DNA of 64,000 nt, from positions 42,242 through 106,241 of the forward strand of contig NZ_JNAH01000005.1 of NCBI RefSeq assembly GCF_000759885.1, written 5' to 3'. Shown here piece after piece: positions 48,027-55,433 of this stretch. The position numbers were made by a program, and so were the translations under genes. The stretch comes from Prochlorococcus marinus str. GP2 (GTDB taxonomy: Bacteria > Cyanobacteriota > Cyanobacteriia > PCC-6307 > Cyanobiaceae). Below the pieces are notes generated by a model, which was not told the origin of the DNA, made no database searches, and saw only the letters and a list, made by a program, of their open reading frames with translations. The first letter of the stretch is position 1; each line of letters starts with the position of its first letter.

Positions 48027-48461
48027 TTAATTCTGAGCTTGATAACAGTTTTGGCAAAGCCCAAAATATTCGAGGGTATGAAACAACAATTGGAATTTCT
48101 TTGGATTTGTTTTGGGTGTATGAATATCTTTTACCGGGCATCCTTCCATTTTTGATGTCTCACCACATTGAACACAGGTCAAATGATGAATATCTCTATC
48201 TACGGGAGTGTACAGAACCTCTCCTGTTGGGAGATGTCTAGAACGTATTAAGCCATGCTTTATCAGAACTTGAAGATTCCTGTAAACAGTCGTCAGTCCC
48301 ATAGCCTTTCCGCTTTCTATCAATTGTCTATGCAACTCTTGACCAGTCAATTCATCATCACATTTATTAAGTTCTTCAAGAAGTTGTTCTTGTCTTTTGG
48401 TAATGTCAAACTTAGTTACCATTGTTTCCGAAATCATTTTTTGTCCCGCATTTTTGATCAT
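48027..48461 (-). CDS. zur: Zinc uptake regulator Zur (Fur family)
   Basis: Fur-family repressor of 144 residues. The winged-helix reads GLTTVYRNLQVLIKHGLI; zinc-site motifs are HHLTCVQCGE and FGLCQNC (structural CxxC pairs at Cys 96/99 and 136/139). The location inside the znu locus argues for zinc rather than iron sensing. The frame's first Met is 17 bp from the divergent znuB start; Met 14 (48422, MVTKFDITKRQEQ) is the more usual start for the family and leaves room for promoters. Confidence 0.9.
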   Translation of the reverse strand: MIKNAGQKMISETMVTKFDITKRQEQLLEELNKCDDELTGQELHRQLIESGKAMGLTTVYRNLQVLIKHGLIRSRHLPTGEVLYTPVDRDIHHLTCVQCGETSKMEGCPVKDIHTPKTNPKKFQLLFHTLEYFGLCQNCYQAQN

Positions 48462-48478
48462 ACCGAATCTTTCGAGTA

Positions 48479-49264
48479 ATGTCTTTTATTAATAACAACT
48501 GGTGGCTGGTTCCATTAATAATAACAATATTCTCCGGGATCTTATGCCCAGCTATGGGAACTGTATTAATTACTCATAAGAGATTATTACAAGTTAATTT
48601 AATCTCTCATTGTGTGTTGCCTGGACTTGCTCTCGCAATAGCGCTCGGAATTCATCCTTCAATTGGTGGCGTTATAAGTGGTCTTCTGGGCTCAGTAATT
48701 GCGGAAAGTTTAACTAATAGAAAAAGTGAAAATTATGAAGCAATAATGAACACAATATTAGCCGGAATGCTTGGGTTTGGAGTCCTTATAATTCCTCTAC
48801 TCGGAATAAGGATTGATTTGGAGGCAGTATTATTTGGCGATTTATTGACAGCAAATTTTGAAGATTTACTTAGAACAATAATTGCTTTTTTAGTATTTAT
48901 ACTTTTAATGACTTTTGGATATGAAAAGGTTGTTTATGTGGGATTGGATCCAGAAGGTGCATCCGCGAGTGGTATAAATGTTTCATTATTAAATCTTGCT
49001 TTAAGTTTTACAACGGCATTAGTAATTGTTAGTTCAATGTCAGCAGTGGGAGTAATTCTTGTTATTGCTCTTCTTTCTACACCAACTCTGTTAGGGCTAA
49101 ATAAGGCTCATAGTTTAAGAATTGCAATGATGAGGTCTTCATTTTTTGGATTATGCATCTCACTTCTGGGCTTTATTCTCTCTATAGTCTTTAATTTGTC
49201 GCCTGGACCTGCAATTAGTGTTATTTGTGTCGCATCTCTTTTGATCCCAAAACTTCGCAAATAA
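48479..49264 (+). CDS. znuB: Zinc ABC transporter permease
   Basis: Cluster A-1 metal permease with about eight membrane helices and 261 residues. VNLISHCVLPGLALAIALG, MNTILAGMLGFGVLIIP and the late SAVGVILVIALLSTPTLL blocks match ZnuB/MntB. It is separated from znuC by the oppositely oriented zur and so needs its own promoter, in the short region upstream shared with zur. Confidence 0.94.
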   Translation: MSFINNNWWLVPLIITIFSGILCPAMGTVLITHKRLLQVNLISHCVLPGLALAIALGIHPSIGGVISGLLGSVIAESLTNRKSENYEAIMNTILAGMLGFGVLIIPLLGIRIDLEAVLFGDLLTANFEDLLRTIIAFLVFILLMTFGYEKVVYVGLDPEGASASGINVSLLNLALSFTTALVIVSSMSAVGVILVIALLSTPTLLGLNKAHSLRIAMMRSSFFGLCISLLGFILSIVFNLSPGPAISVICVASLLIPKLRK

Positions 49265-49411
49265 TTAAATCTTAAATGTCCAATTAGAGTTTAATGCTTG
49301 AGCTTCTGGATTATTTTTTAAAGCTACTTCCATAGCCTCTTTTTTATTATTAGCTATAACAACTTCATCAAATTCCTTTCCATTTTTTTTGAGACTTACT
49401 TTGAAACGCAT
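49265..49411 (-). CDS. 48-residue basic hypothetical protein
   Basis: ATG-started frame that ends exactly where znuB ends (convergent). The protein (MRFKVSLKKNGKEFDEVVIA at its start) alternates beta strand with a helix of the form KKEAMEVALKNNPEA and finishes NSNWTFKI, resembling a tiny beta-alpha-beta fold seen in many picocyanobacterial small proteins. The function is unknown. Confidence 0.65.
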   Translation of the reverse strand: MRFKVSLKKNGKEFDEVVIANNKKEAMEVALKNNPEAQALNSNWTFKI

Positions 49412-49494
49412 AAAAAATTTTTAATTAATCAAAAGTTAACCACTAAGCGACTAGATTTAAATACTTTTAAAAGTTAATTGATGAAATAGAAACT

Positions 49495-49743
49495 TTAGTT
49501 ATTTTGAAGTTTTTCTAGTACAGATTCTTTCTCAATTTTAGCTACATCGTGTAATCCATTAGCATCAAACCAAGGAGCGTTTTCCCAATTAAATCCTTCC
49601 CCAAACGTATTGTCGGGGGCAGCTACGTACCAGTGGCATGATGAATCGGGAACATCTACAGCACATTTTGACCAGTCAGCTTCCCACTGTGGAACTTGTA
49701 CCCACATCACAGACGCTAATAAAAAAGACAAAATAAAAGTCAT
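49495..49743 (-). CDS. Small exported hypothetical protein
   Basis: An 82-residue protein with a short signal sequence (MTFILSFLLASVMWVQV) and a Trp-rich mature part with two Cys (KCAVDVPDSSCHWYV), which could form a disulfide. The end is an acidic-basic helix. No family recognised. A 47-residue frame ends 9 bp upstream on the same strand. Confidence 0.65.
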   Translation of the reverse strand: MTFILSFLLASVMWVQVPQWEADWSKCAVDVPDSSCHWYVAAPDNTFGEGFNWENAPWFDANGLHDVAKIEKESVLEKLQNN

Positions 49744-49752
49744 AATTATCGG

Positions 49753-49896
49753 TTAGCAAAATTTTGAAAGATTTTTCTCACATTCTTTCTTTCTTTTCTT
49801 CCAATAATTCTCAAGTACTTGATATTTATGCTTATTTTTGAATTGACTTAAATGAATATTATTTTGATTAAGAACTGAAGTATTTTTGATTTTCAT
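49753..49896 (-). CDS. Possible 47-residue basic protein
   Basis: ATG-started frame of 47 codons, soluble, rich in Lys and Asn, with a run YWKKRKKECEKN near the end and two Cys. No clear ribosome site. It is supported only by its position, 9 bp ahead of the next gene on the same strand, and by the absence of other features here. Confidence 0.4.
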   Translation of the reverse strand: MKIKNTSVLNQNNIHLSQFKNKHKYQVLENYWKKRKKECEKNLSKFC

Positions 49897-49973
49897 GACT
49901 CAAGCTGTCTATCTAGAACATATTTAAGACACTTTATAGATTTTTTGAAGTGAATTTATACTTAATTTCTGCC

Positions 49974-50108
49974 TTACTTTTGTGTAGGTAAGAATTTTTC
50001 AGGATTATTTTCAATATAAGTAAGCGAATATTTGACAACACCCACTATTACTGAAAAAAGAGCAATTGCTGAAATAATAAAAATGATTTTTTTGTAAATG
50101 CTTTTCAT
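49974..50108 (-). CDS. Small single-helix membrane protein (44 aa)
   Basis: ATG-started frame: a basic start (MKSIYKK), one membrane helix of about 20 residues (IIFIISAIALFSVIVGVV) and a polar tail ending in LPTQK. The pattern is what is expected for a real small membrane protein; no family recognised. Confidence 0.55.
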   Translation of the reverse strand: MKSIYKKIIFIISAIALFSVIVGVVKYSLTYIENNPEKFLPTQK

Positions 50109-50214
50109 AAATTTTTTATTTTTTTGATTATTTTTTTCATCAACGCCCAATTTTTTGAATGATTTAAATAATTAGTAATTTATACTGTAGCCTTTTAAAT
50201 TACCTACGGAGTAG

Positions 50215-50297
50215 ATTAAATACATCAGAAACTCCTCACACACTTTTTTCTGATAACTTTAAAAGTACTCGACCGCAAAGTTTGAGTACTTTTTGTA
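50215..50297 (+). ncRNA. Yfr1-like small RNA (candidate Yfr10)
   Basis: A 13-base ACTCCTCACACAC at 50231-50243, identical to the core of Yfr1, sits in the loop of a hairpin ATCAGA (50224-50229) / TCTGAT (50249-50254). It is followed by a strong terminator: AAAAGTACTC (50261-50270) pairs with GAGTACTTTT (50284-50293). No reading frame fits. I recall Yfr10 of Prochlorococcus as a Yfr1-like RNA lying next to Yfr2 genes, and this fits. The 5' end is an estimate. Confidence 0.8.
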
Positions 50298-50370
50298 TTT
50301 TTTGCCATGTGACAGTTAAGATAGAGGTCTATTAGGCATTACAAAATTGGAATTAAGGTGTGATATTGTA

Positions 50371-50468
50371 CATGTGTGTAGGAGGATTGATTTACTTCAG
50401 TGGAAACAAGGAAACACTTGATGTAAGTCAATTTTTAAAGATCTCTCTCTGAGGGATCTTTTTTTTTG
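50371..50468 (+). ncRNA. Yfr2-family (cyano-1) small RNA
   Basis: The long hairpin ATTGATTTAC (50386-50395) / GTAAGTCAAT (50423-50432) is capped by GTG/CAC around the loop GAAACAAGGAAA, the hallmark of the Yfr2/cyano-1 family. A terminator follows: an 11-bp stem 50437-50447 / 50451-50461 with a T run. Upstream of the hairpin the sequence GTGTGTAGGAG (50374-50384) is complementary to the Yfr1 motif with one bulged base. The 5' end is estimated. Confidence 0.85.
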
Positions 50469-50595
50469 GATTATTAGAAATACCTATTTAATCTTAAATA
50501 TAAATTCATATAAGCTTTCTTCAAAATTATGATAGACATCATTCCAAATTAGTAATTTGATTCGTTAGATTATGGATTGTTAAATTCCTCTGTTA

Positions 50596-50979
50596 ATGAA
50601 AATACTTTTTTTAGCAATTTTAATTTGTTCAAGCTTATTATTTCCTTCTTCATCATATGCCTCACATGTAGAACTAAAACCTTGTGTAGAGATTGCTCAT
50701 TGTGTACGAGAAGAATGGGAGGTTAACAATATTGAGAAACCTTTTGAAGAGATTAAAACATTTATCGAAAACACTCCAAGAACCGAGATTGTAGAAATTG
50801 ATGGTGATTATCTTCATGCTGAGGCAACTAGTAAATGGATGAAGTATGTAGACGACTTAGAAGTATCCTTTCTACCTGAATCAAACCTCTTATCAATAAG
50901 ATCAGAATCAAGAGTTGGAGAAAGTGATTTAGGAGTGAATCAAAAAAGAGTTGATTTACTAAAATCAAAAATGTTTTAA
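50596..50979 (+). CDS. Exported DUF1499 family protein
   Basis: A 127-residue protein with a signal peptide (LFLAILICSSLLFPSSSYA) and the DUF1499 pattern: CVREEWEV, TPRTEIVEIDGDYLHAEATS, MKYVDDLEVSFLPESNLLSIRSESRVGESDLGVNQKRV. The role of the family is unknown; members are common in algae, plants and cyanobacteria. It is preceded by 128 bp after the Yfr2-like RNA terminator. Confidence 0.87.
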   Translation: MKILFLAILICSSLLFPSSSYASHVELKPCVEIAHCVREEWEVNNIEKPFEEIKTFIENTPRTEIVEIDGDYLHAEATSKWMKYVDDLEVSFLPESNLLSIRSESRVGESDLGVNQKRVDLLKSKMF

Positions 50980-51061
50980 GACAAAAAGTAAAAAAATAAT
51001 TTGTTTTTATTGTTTTTTGTATAACTTTTCCATTTTTAAAAAAAATTAGCAGATAAAAAAG

Positions 51062-51073
51062 TGATAATTATCA
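51062..51073. promoter_or_regulatory. Candidate Fur/Zur operator
   Basis: TGATAATTATCA is a perfect 12-base palindrome made of the same half-site as the znuA box, here without the central base. It lies 44 bp upstream of the small membrane protein gene at 51118. The same 12-mer also occurs at 42082-42093 inside a coding tail, so its weight as an operator rests on position. Confidence 0.5.
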
Positions 51074-51117
51074 TCATGCCTTGATAAAGGCAAATTTATT
51101 AGATTTTCTCTAAAAAG

Positions 51118-51402
51118 ATGATCATAAATTTTATGTATTTATTGTTATCTAGTTTTGTTTTTTTCTGGTTTTATATAAACATAAAAAAAAATGGACTTAA
51201 ATGGATAATCAAAGGTCTTTTTCAAATTGGAATATTGGTATTATTCATTGGAGGGTTTTTCAAAATATTTTTAACCTTACCCCCTAATTTTTTTATAAAA
51301 TTATTTTTTCTTATTATTTATACATGGTGCACTGTTGGAATAAATGTAAATTTCATGATCCCTTTGATTGGGTTGATTGACCAAAAAATAGTGAAAAAAT
51401 AA
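51118..51402 (+). CDS. Small integral membrane protein, unknown
   Basis: A 94-residue protein with three hydrophobic segments (MYLLLSSFVFFWFYINI, then GLFQIGILVLFIGGFFKIFL, then FFLIIYTWCTVGINVNFMIPL). No family recognised. A Fur/Zur-like palindrome 44 bp upstream suggests metal control. Confidence 0.6.
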   Translation: MIINFMYLLLSSFVFFWFYINIKKNGLKWIIKGLFQIGILVLFIGGFFKIFLTLPPNFFIKLFFLIIYTWCTVGINVNFMIPLIGLIDQKIVKK

Positions 51403-51477
51403 AACTAAAATATGCCTTAATTTTTAGTACAAAAATAAATCTATTTCCTTAATCTGAAATATTAATCTTTATAAGAT

Positions 51478-51588
51478 TTATTTTTTTCCTTTTGAAAGTC
51501 TTTTTCTTGTATATCTAGTCTTTAGTGCCAGTTCTGTCATTATATATATACCAAATAAAAGAATGACTATTCCAATGAAGTATTTCAT
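51478..51588 (-). CDS. Small single-helix membrane protein (36 aa)
   Basis: ATG-started frame with a helix (YFIGIVILLFGIYIMTELAL) and a basic C-terminal tail (TRYTRKRLSKGKK), the normal orientation for a cytoplasmic C-terminus. Its reading is coherent, but no family is recognised. Confidence 0.5.
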   Translation of the reverse strand: MKYFIGIVILLFGIYIMTELALKTRYTRKRLSKGKK

Positions 51589-51618
51589 TATTTTTTTTGT
51601 AATTAATATGTTTGAAAT

Positions 51619-52026
51619 TTATTCATGATGCCAACTAATTTTAATATCTATTTCTTGAGATAAATTTCTTGTGACTGGACATTCTTTGGAAGCTTTTTTC
51701 AAAAAATCAATAGTTTCATTAGAAGTGCTCTCTGGTATAAAAATATCTATTATTAGTTCTTTTATCTTCCTCTCGCTATTTTGTGTCATTACTTTTTCAA
51801 TATTTAAATATATACCTTTCAAATCAAATCCTTTCGATTTAGCTTTAATTGCCATAATTGTTAGTAGGCAAGTACCTAGAGATGTTGCTAATAAATCAGT
51901 TGGGGAAAAACTTTCACCTTTACCGCAGTGATCTAAAGGTGCATCAGTTCTAATAATACTTCCAGACTGTAGATGAATAGCCTCACAGTTTAAATTTCCT
52001 AAATATGAACATTTAACTTTAGTCAT
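51619..52026 (-). CDS. OsmC/Ohr family protein
   Basis: A 135-residue protein of the OsmC group of thiol peroxidases. The two Cys are in LGTCLLTIMAIKAKSKG and KECPVTRNL; the SPTDLLATSLG helix start is typical. The family reduces organic hydroperoxides, although the COG1765-type subset to which this one may belong has other or unknown substrates. It is a single-gene unit. Confidence 0.88.
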   Translation of the reverse strand: MTKVKCSYLGNLNCEAIHLQSGSIIRTDAPLDHCGKGESFSPTDLLATSLGTCLLTIMAIKAKSKGFDLKGIYLNIEKVMTQNSERKIKELIIDIFIPESTSNETIDFLKKASKECPVTRNLSQEIDIKISWHHE

Positions 52027-52150
52027 TTTAAAAAATTAAATTATGAAAATATTATTAATAAAAATTTATGGAACATAACAAGATTATTGATGAGAGATTT
52101 TTTTGCATATTAGTGGAGTATTAAGGAAATTCATCATTCAAGTTTTGAAA

Positions 52151-52393
52151 TCAGTTTTTATATCCATATTCCTCTAAGCAATACTCAATTAATTCAATTG
52201 ATTTTTTAAGAGTTCTTTTATTTTTATTTTCTAGATCGAAGCATTCATTTAAAACACGTATAGATTCATTTAAATATGATTCTTCTTTATTTTTTAAATC
52301 TTTAACTTGATTTATATAAATTAATTTTTTAATCCCAATAAGGGAAAATATGATTATTAATATTGTAAAAATTGCTATTTTTAATTTATTCAT
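52151..52393 (-). CDS. Hypothetical membrane-anchored protein
   Basis: An 80-residue protein with an N-terminal hydrophobic helix (IAIFTILIIIFSLIGIKKL) and an amphipathic, charged C-terminal part with two Cys (LNECFDLE, IEYCLEEYG). The helix periodicity suggests a coiled segment. No family recognised. Confidence 0.5.
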   Translation of the reverse strand: MNKLKIAIFTILIIIFSLIGIKKLIYINQVKDLKNKEESYLNESIRVLNECFDLENKNKRTLKKSIELIEYCLEEYGYKN

Positions 52394-52457
52394 ACAATTA
52401 GTTATTACAAATATTTTAATTTATTTAATATCTAAAAACTTTACACAGCTTATAGAA

Positions 52458-52559
52458 CTAAGTAATTACATATGTAGCAGCTGTTATTGCTATAGCAGTA
52501 ATAGAAATGAAGATGTATGGAACAACCTTTAAAGGTATATATAGATTATTTTTAGACAT
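52458..52559 (-). CDS. Small single-helix membrane protein (33 aa)
   Basis: ATG-started frame whose second half is one membrane helix (VVPYIFISITAIAITAATYV). Similar very short thylakoid-type proteins occur in cyanobacteria, but I cannot name this one. Ends in a Thr, stop TAG. Confidence 0.5.
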   Translation of the reverse strand: MSKNNLYIPLKVVPYIFISITAIAITAATYVIT

Positions 52560-52673
52560 AAGTAGAGCATTTATAAAATTCTTACATTCCATACAAACTT
52601 TATTAGTCTTCAAATATACAAATTAATTTTCTTTGCAAAAATTCAATTCTTTTAAAAGATTAAAAATTTATAT

Positions 52674-52880
52674 TCATTGAATTTTCATTAAATAAAGTAT
52701 TTCTAAATCCTGTCTTGAGTCCGATATTTTTCTTTTTAAGAAGATTAATTCTTCTTGGCTCATTTTTGATTCTTTTATCATCAATTCTGCTTGTTCAATA
52801 GCATGTTCTATATTCCTAATTTTAATTTCTCTTATTGAGGGATTATCTTTACATGCTTTTTTAGTATTCGCATCTAACAT
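52674..52880 (-). CDS. Small helical protein, unknown (68 aa)
   Basis: A charged, all-helical protein (IEHAIEQAELMIKESKMSQEE in part, then FLKRKISDSRQDLEILYLM) that would form a helical hairpin or coiled coil. No signal and no membrane segment. The promoter would face the candidate sRNA that starts to the right on the other strand. Confidence 0.6.
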   Translation of the reverse strand: MLDANTKKACKDNPSIREIKIRNIEHAIEQAELMIKESKMSQEELIFLKRKISDSRQDLEILYLMKIQ

Positions 52881-52940
52881 ATTTACTAAAAAAAATCACC
52901 TTGAATTTAATCTAAATTAAAACTTCATTATACTACTACC

Positions 52941-53028
52941 GCAAATTTTATTAAAATAAATTACTATTAAAGTAAGGACTTTAACCTTAGCTAACCCTCT
53001 CTTCAATTGATCGAGTGGGTTTTTTTTA
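52941..53028 (+). ncRNA. Candidate small RNA with hairpin, possible pseudoknot and terminator
   Basis: The stretch has a TATACT box at 52929-52934, then TTAAAGT-AAGG-ACTTTAA (52967-52984), a perfect 7-bp hairpin whose AAGG loop is complementary to the CCTT immediately after it (52985-52988), then a terminator AACCC/GGGTT (52993-52997 / 53017-53021, with CTC/GAG extension) and eight T. No open frame covers it and no plus-strand gene ends upstream, so it looks like an independent RNA of about 85 nt. It could instead be the leader of the gene that follows. Confidence 0.6.
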
Positions 53029-53061
53029 TGGTGTAATATACTCCTAGCATTTAATACTAAT

Positions 53062-53436
53062 TTGGAAGATTCAAAACTTAATCCTGAGGAAAATAATTCA
53101 ATCGAATCGTCCCCCAATTTGAATGAAGACAATAAAGATCATAATGAGGGGACTAAAAAAGAAGAAAATGTTAAAGCATTTACAGAATTTTTAGAGAAAG
53201 CAAGTAGTCAAGATTCTTCAGAAGAAAAAGTAAAACTTGATTCTGAGCAACAAAAACCGAAAATTGACAAATCACTTTTTAAAAGATTTCTTAATAATGG
53301 ATTTGATGGAATTACAACTAATCCAAACTATAAAATGTTGGCATTATTAATAATCCTTTTAATTAATTTGTCTCTATTTTTTGTAATTGGAAATATGGGT
53401 AAAGCGTTTTTAAGAAATGCAGGAATTATGGGTTAG
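53062..53436 (+). CDS. Tail-anchored acidic protein, unknown
   Basis: A 124-residue protein: about 70 residues of hydrophilic, Glu/Ser/Lys-rich low-complexity sequence, then a soluble KSLFKRFLNNGFDGITTNP block and one C-terminal membrane helix (LALLIILLINLSLFFVIGNM). The start is TTG; no ATG precedes the domain, so the true start is uncertain, but the frame is coherent. It follows the candidate sRNA terminator by about 30 bp. Confidence 0.6.
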   Translation: MEDSKLNPEENNSIESSPNLNEDNKDHNEGTKKEENVKAFTEFLEKASSQDSSEEKVKLDSEQQKPKIDKSLFKRFLNNGFDGITTNPNYKMLALLIILLINLSLFFVIGNMGKAFLRNAGIMG

Positions 53437-53529
53437 AAATTATTTATTTCTTTTTGGATCATCATCGTTACAATTTTGATTCTGCAAATGAAACTGTGAT
53501 ATTTTCTTGTCAAAATATTTAAATAAAAT

Positions 53530-53691
53530 TTGGATAATAAAGAGCCAGAAAATCCAGTCGTTTATCTTTCTAATTTAGTCAAGAAATTAGATGTAAAAAA
53601 CAGAAATGGTTTAGTAGCCTTAGCAATAGTAAACCTTTTAGTAATTATTTTATTTAAATTTTATTTGAAAGGATCTGGATTATTATCTTGA
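53530..53691 (+). CDS. Small membrane protein (53 aa)
   Basis: Frame starting with TTG (MDNKEPENPVVYL in protein) with a helix LVALAIVNLLVIILFKFYL. The N-terminal acidic start and the C-terminal helix resemble the preceding gene's layout on a smaller scale. No family recognised; the TTG start makes the boundary uncertain. Confidence 0.45.
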   Translation: MDNKEPENPVVYLSNLVKKLDVKNRNGLVALAIVNLLVIILFKFYLKGSGLLS

Positions 53692-53709
53692 ATTTGTCTG
53701 CTGGTATTA

Positions 53710-54024
53710 TTATTCAGCATTCTCAAATTGTTTTGCTAATCTAAAGGCCTTCTTAATTATTAGAAAGCCACCATATGCTCCTGCCAGTAAAGGTAATACT
53801 ATTAAAGGATTAGGGGAATAATCTGAATAATTTTTCACACCCTCAACATATTCATAACCTGAACATTTAAGAAAGATAAAGCTATAAAATGTGATACTCC
53901 AACCAATGATTGATAAAAAGCCACCTTTTTTATCTCCTTCGTAGAATCTGTCTAGACCTAAGCCCCAACCTAATATTAAGAATATTCCTCTAACAACTGA
54001 ATTTTTTTCTTGATTTCTGAGCAT
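53710..54024 (-). CDS. TM2-domain protein
   Basis: A 104-residue protein with the TM2 pattern: an N-terminal charged segment, helix GIFLILGWGLGLDRFYEGDKKGGF (the DRFY turn is the signature), a second helix IIGWSITFYSFIFL and a third, LIVLPLLAGAYGGFLIIKKA. The function of TM2 proteins in bacteria is mostly unknown. It is convergent with the previous gene, 18 bp apart. Confidence 0.78.
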   Translation of the reverse strand: MLRNQEKNSVVRGIFLILGWGLGLDRFYEGDKKGGFLSIIGWSITFYSFIFLKCSGYEYVEGVKNYSDYSPNPLIVLPLLAGAYGGFLIIKKAFRLAKQFENAE

Positions 54025-54157
54025 AATAAAAAAATGTTCATTATGAACATAATCTATTTGTATTCAAGATGTGAGATGTTTTTATTAATTAATCTTTAAA
54101 ATAAATTTTTAATGGATTTATTATATAAATTACTAAAAATATTAGTCAGTCTTTTAA

Positions 54158-54928
54158 TTAATCATTAAAGATTTTATTTGAATTCAACAAGGAAATTGAA
54201 GGCCTTATATAAATAAAAATAGACCCATACATATCCTGCATAATTCTCATCTCTTCGTCTAAATATACAATTGAAATCTGGCAATTTGGCGATTCTTTAT
54301 TCCAAGGTAATTTATTCCAAACCTCTTTAACCGGATACCACCTATCCATAAGTAATTCACTAAATAATGGAATCTTATTAAGTCCATCAACTTTGGAAAC
54401 TTTTGTTTTTTGTAAGTTCATATCAAGCAAATTGTTTCTTAAAACCAAATCACTTGCTAAAGTTATTACTCTTCCACCAAAAGTAGGCAATAATTTGAAC
54501 CAACCTAAGATAGGAATTGTTGTGAGCCCAAATATTGTAGTGTCAAAAGTAGATATAAATTCTTTTTTGTCAAAATCAATCTTTTGAGCAATTCTCCCAA
54601 TTGTTGATATTCCAAAGGACCCTACTTGCAATTGATGTAATTTAAAAAAAAGATTACTTTTGAACTCATCATTTAATGCCTTTTCAATAGCCAGGAAGAA
54701 GGGAGAACTTCGAAATAATTCAACATTAGAAAAAATCAATTCCCACTCTCCAGACAATAATTTTTCTGATATTTCAAAACTAAAGTCTTTAAGATCATCA
54801 ATCAATTCATCCATTTCATTAGCTTTTTCCTCATACATAGGAGAAATTAATTTATTTAATCTTTGCCCTCTATCTGTAACAGCAGCTATTTTATATATAT
54901 TTGACTTTATCTCTCCAATCTCTTTCAT
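54158..54928 (-). CDS. PAP/fibrillin (plastid lipid-associated) family protein
   Basis: A 256-residue protein of the fibrillin group that coats lipid globules and thylakoids in plants and cyanobacteria. Family blocks are LLSGEWELIFSNVELFRSSPFF near residue 58, QKIDFDKKEFISTFD and the C-terminal IVYLDEEMRIMQDMYGSIFIYIR. The middle LTTIPILGWFKLLPTFGG is typical as well. A second, shorter family member lies at 57363. Confidence 0.85.
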   Translation of the reverse strand: MKEIGEIKSNIYKIAAVTDRGQRLNKLISPMYEEKANEMDELIDDLKDFSFEISEKLLSGEWELIFSNVELFRSSPFFLAIEKALNDEFKSNLFFKLHQLQVGSFGISTIGRIAQKIDFDKKEFISTFDTTIFGLTTIPILGWFKLLPTFGGRVITLASDLVLRNNLLDMNLQKTKVSKVDGLNKIPLFSELLMDRWYPVKEVWNKLPWNKESPNCQISIVYLDEEMRIMQDMYGSIFIYIRPSISLLNSNKIFND

Positions 54929-55013
54929 AACTCCAATACAAGAAATACTAACTAATCTTAGGAATTTAATTTGAAGTTGATGGCAATTTTAATAATGCTG
55001 GTAATAAAATCAA

Positions 55014-55196
55014 TTAATATTCTCCCCACCTTTTACCAATATCAAACCCCCATTCAGTGGTTAATCTAATTACTTCATCATGATTCTTGCATTTTGAAAG
55101 GGATAACTTTTTACTAGGATTATTATTTATTAGCTCAGCAATTTGATTAAGTTGCTCTATTTTTTTGAGAAAATTACTTAGATCTTTATCTGACAT
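55014..55196 (-). CDS. Nif11-like small protein
   Basis: A 60-residue protein that begins MSDKDLSNFLKKIEQLNQI and ends TEWGFDIGKRWGEY, the pattern of the Nif11 domain (helix-rich, with GFD near the end). In marine picocyanobacteria Nif11-type leaders can precede lanthipeptide precursors; here no Cys-rich core or lanthipeptide synthase is seen nearby, so this is a stand-alone Nif11-like protein. Confidence 0.6.
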   Translation of the reverse strand: MSDKDLSNFLKKIEQLNQIAELINNNPSKKLSLSKCKNHDEVIRLTTEWGFDIGKRWGEY

Positions 55197-55200
55197 TTAT

Positions 55201-55308
55201 CTAGGAAGTAAATTTTTGATCATAAGTAAATATGTAATAAAGAACCCAGGCAACACCAATAATAAGAATTGCAATCATTATATTTACTGACCAAACTACT
55301 TCTATCAT
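55201..55308 (-). CDS. Small single-helix membrane protein (35 aa)
   Basis: ATG-started frame with a hydrophobic helix (VNIMIAILIIGVAWVLYYIF) and a short polar end. It lies 4 bp before the Nif11-like gene on the same strand, so both are probably on one transcript. No family recognised. Confidence 0.55.
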   Translation of the reverse strand: MIEVVWSVNIMIAILIIGVAWVLYYIFTYDQKFTS

Positions 55309-55433
55309 GTAATTTTTTATATATTTTTAATATATCCAAAATTTTAATTAAATTAACCGTTAATAATTTAAATCTAAAACAATACACTACTACTACTAAG
55401 TATATAAAATAGTCTTAAATAGTTTAAAAAATT

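Noticed and set aside
48255..48479. Plus-strand frame of 74 codons ending at the znuB start
   Set aside because: It is antisense to zur, whose CxxC zinc sites and winged helix are intact; Phe/Ser/His-rich shadow.
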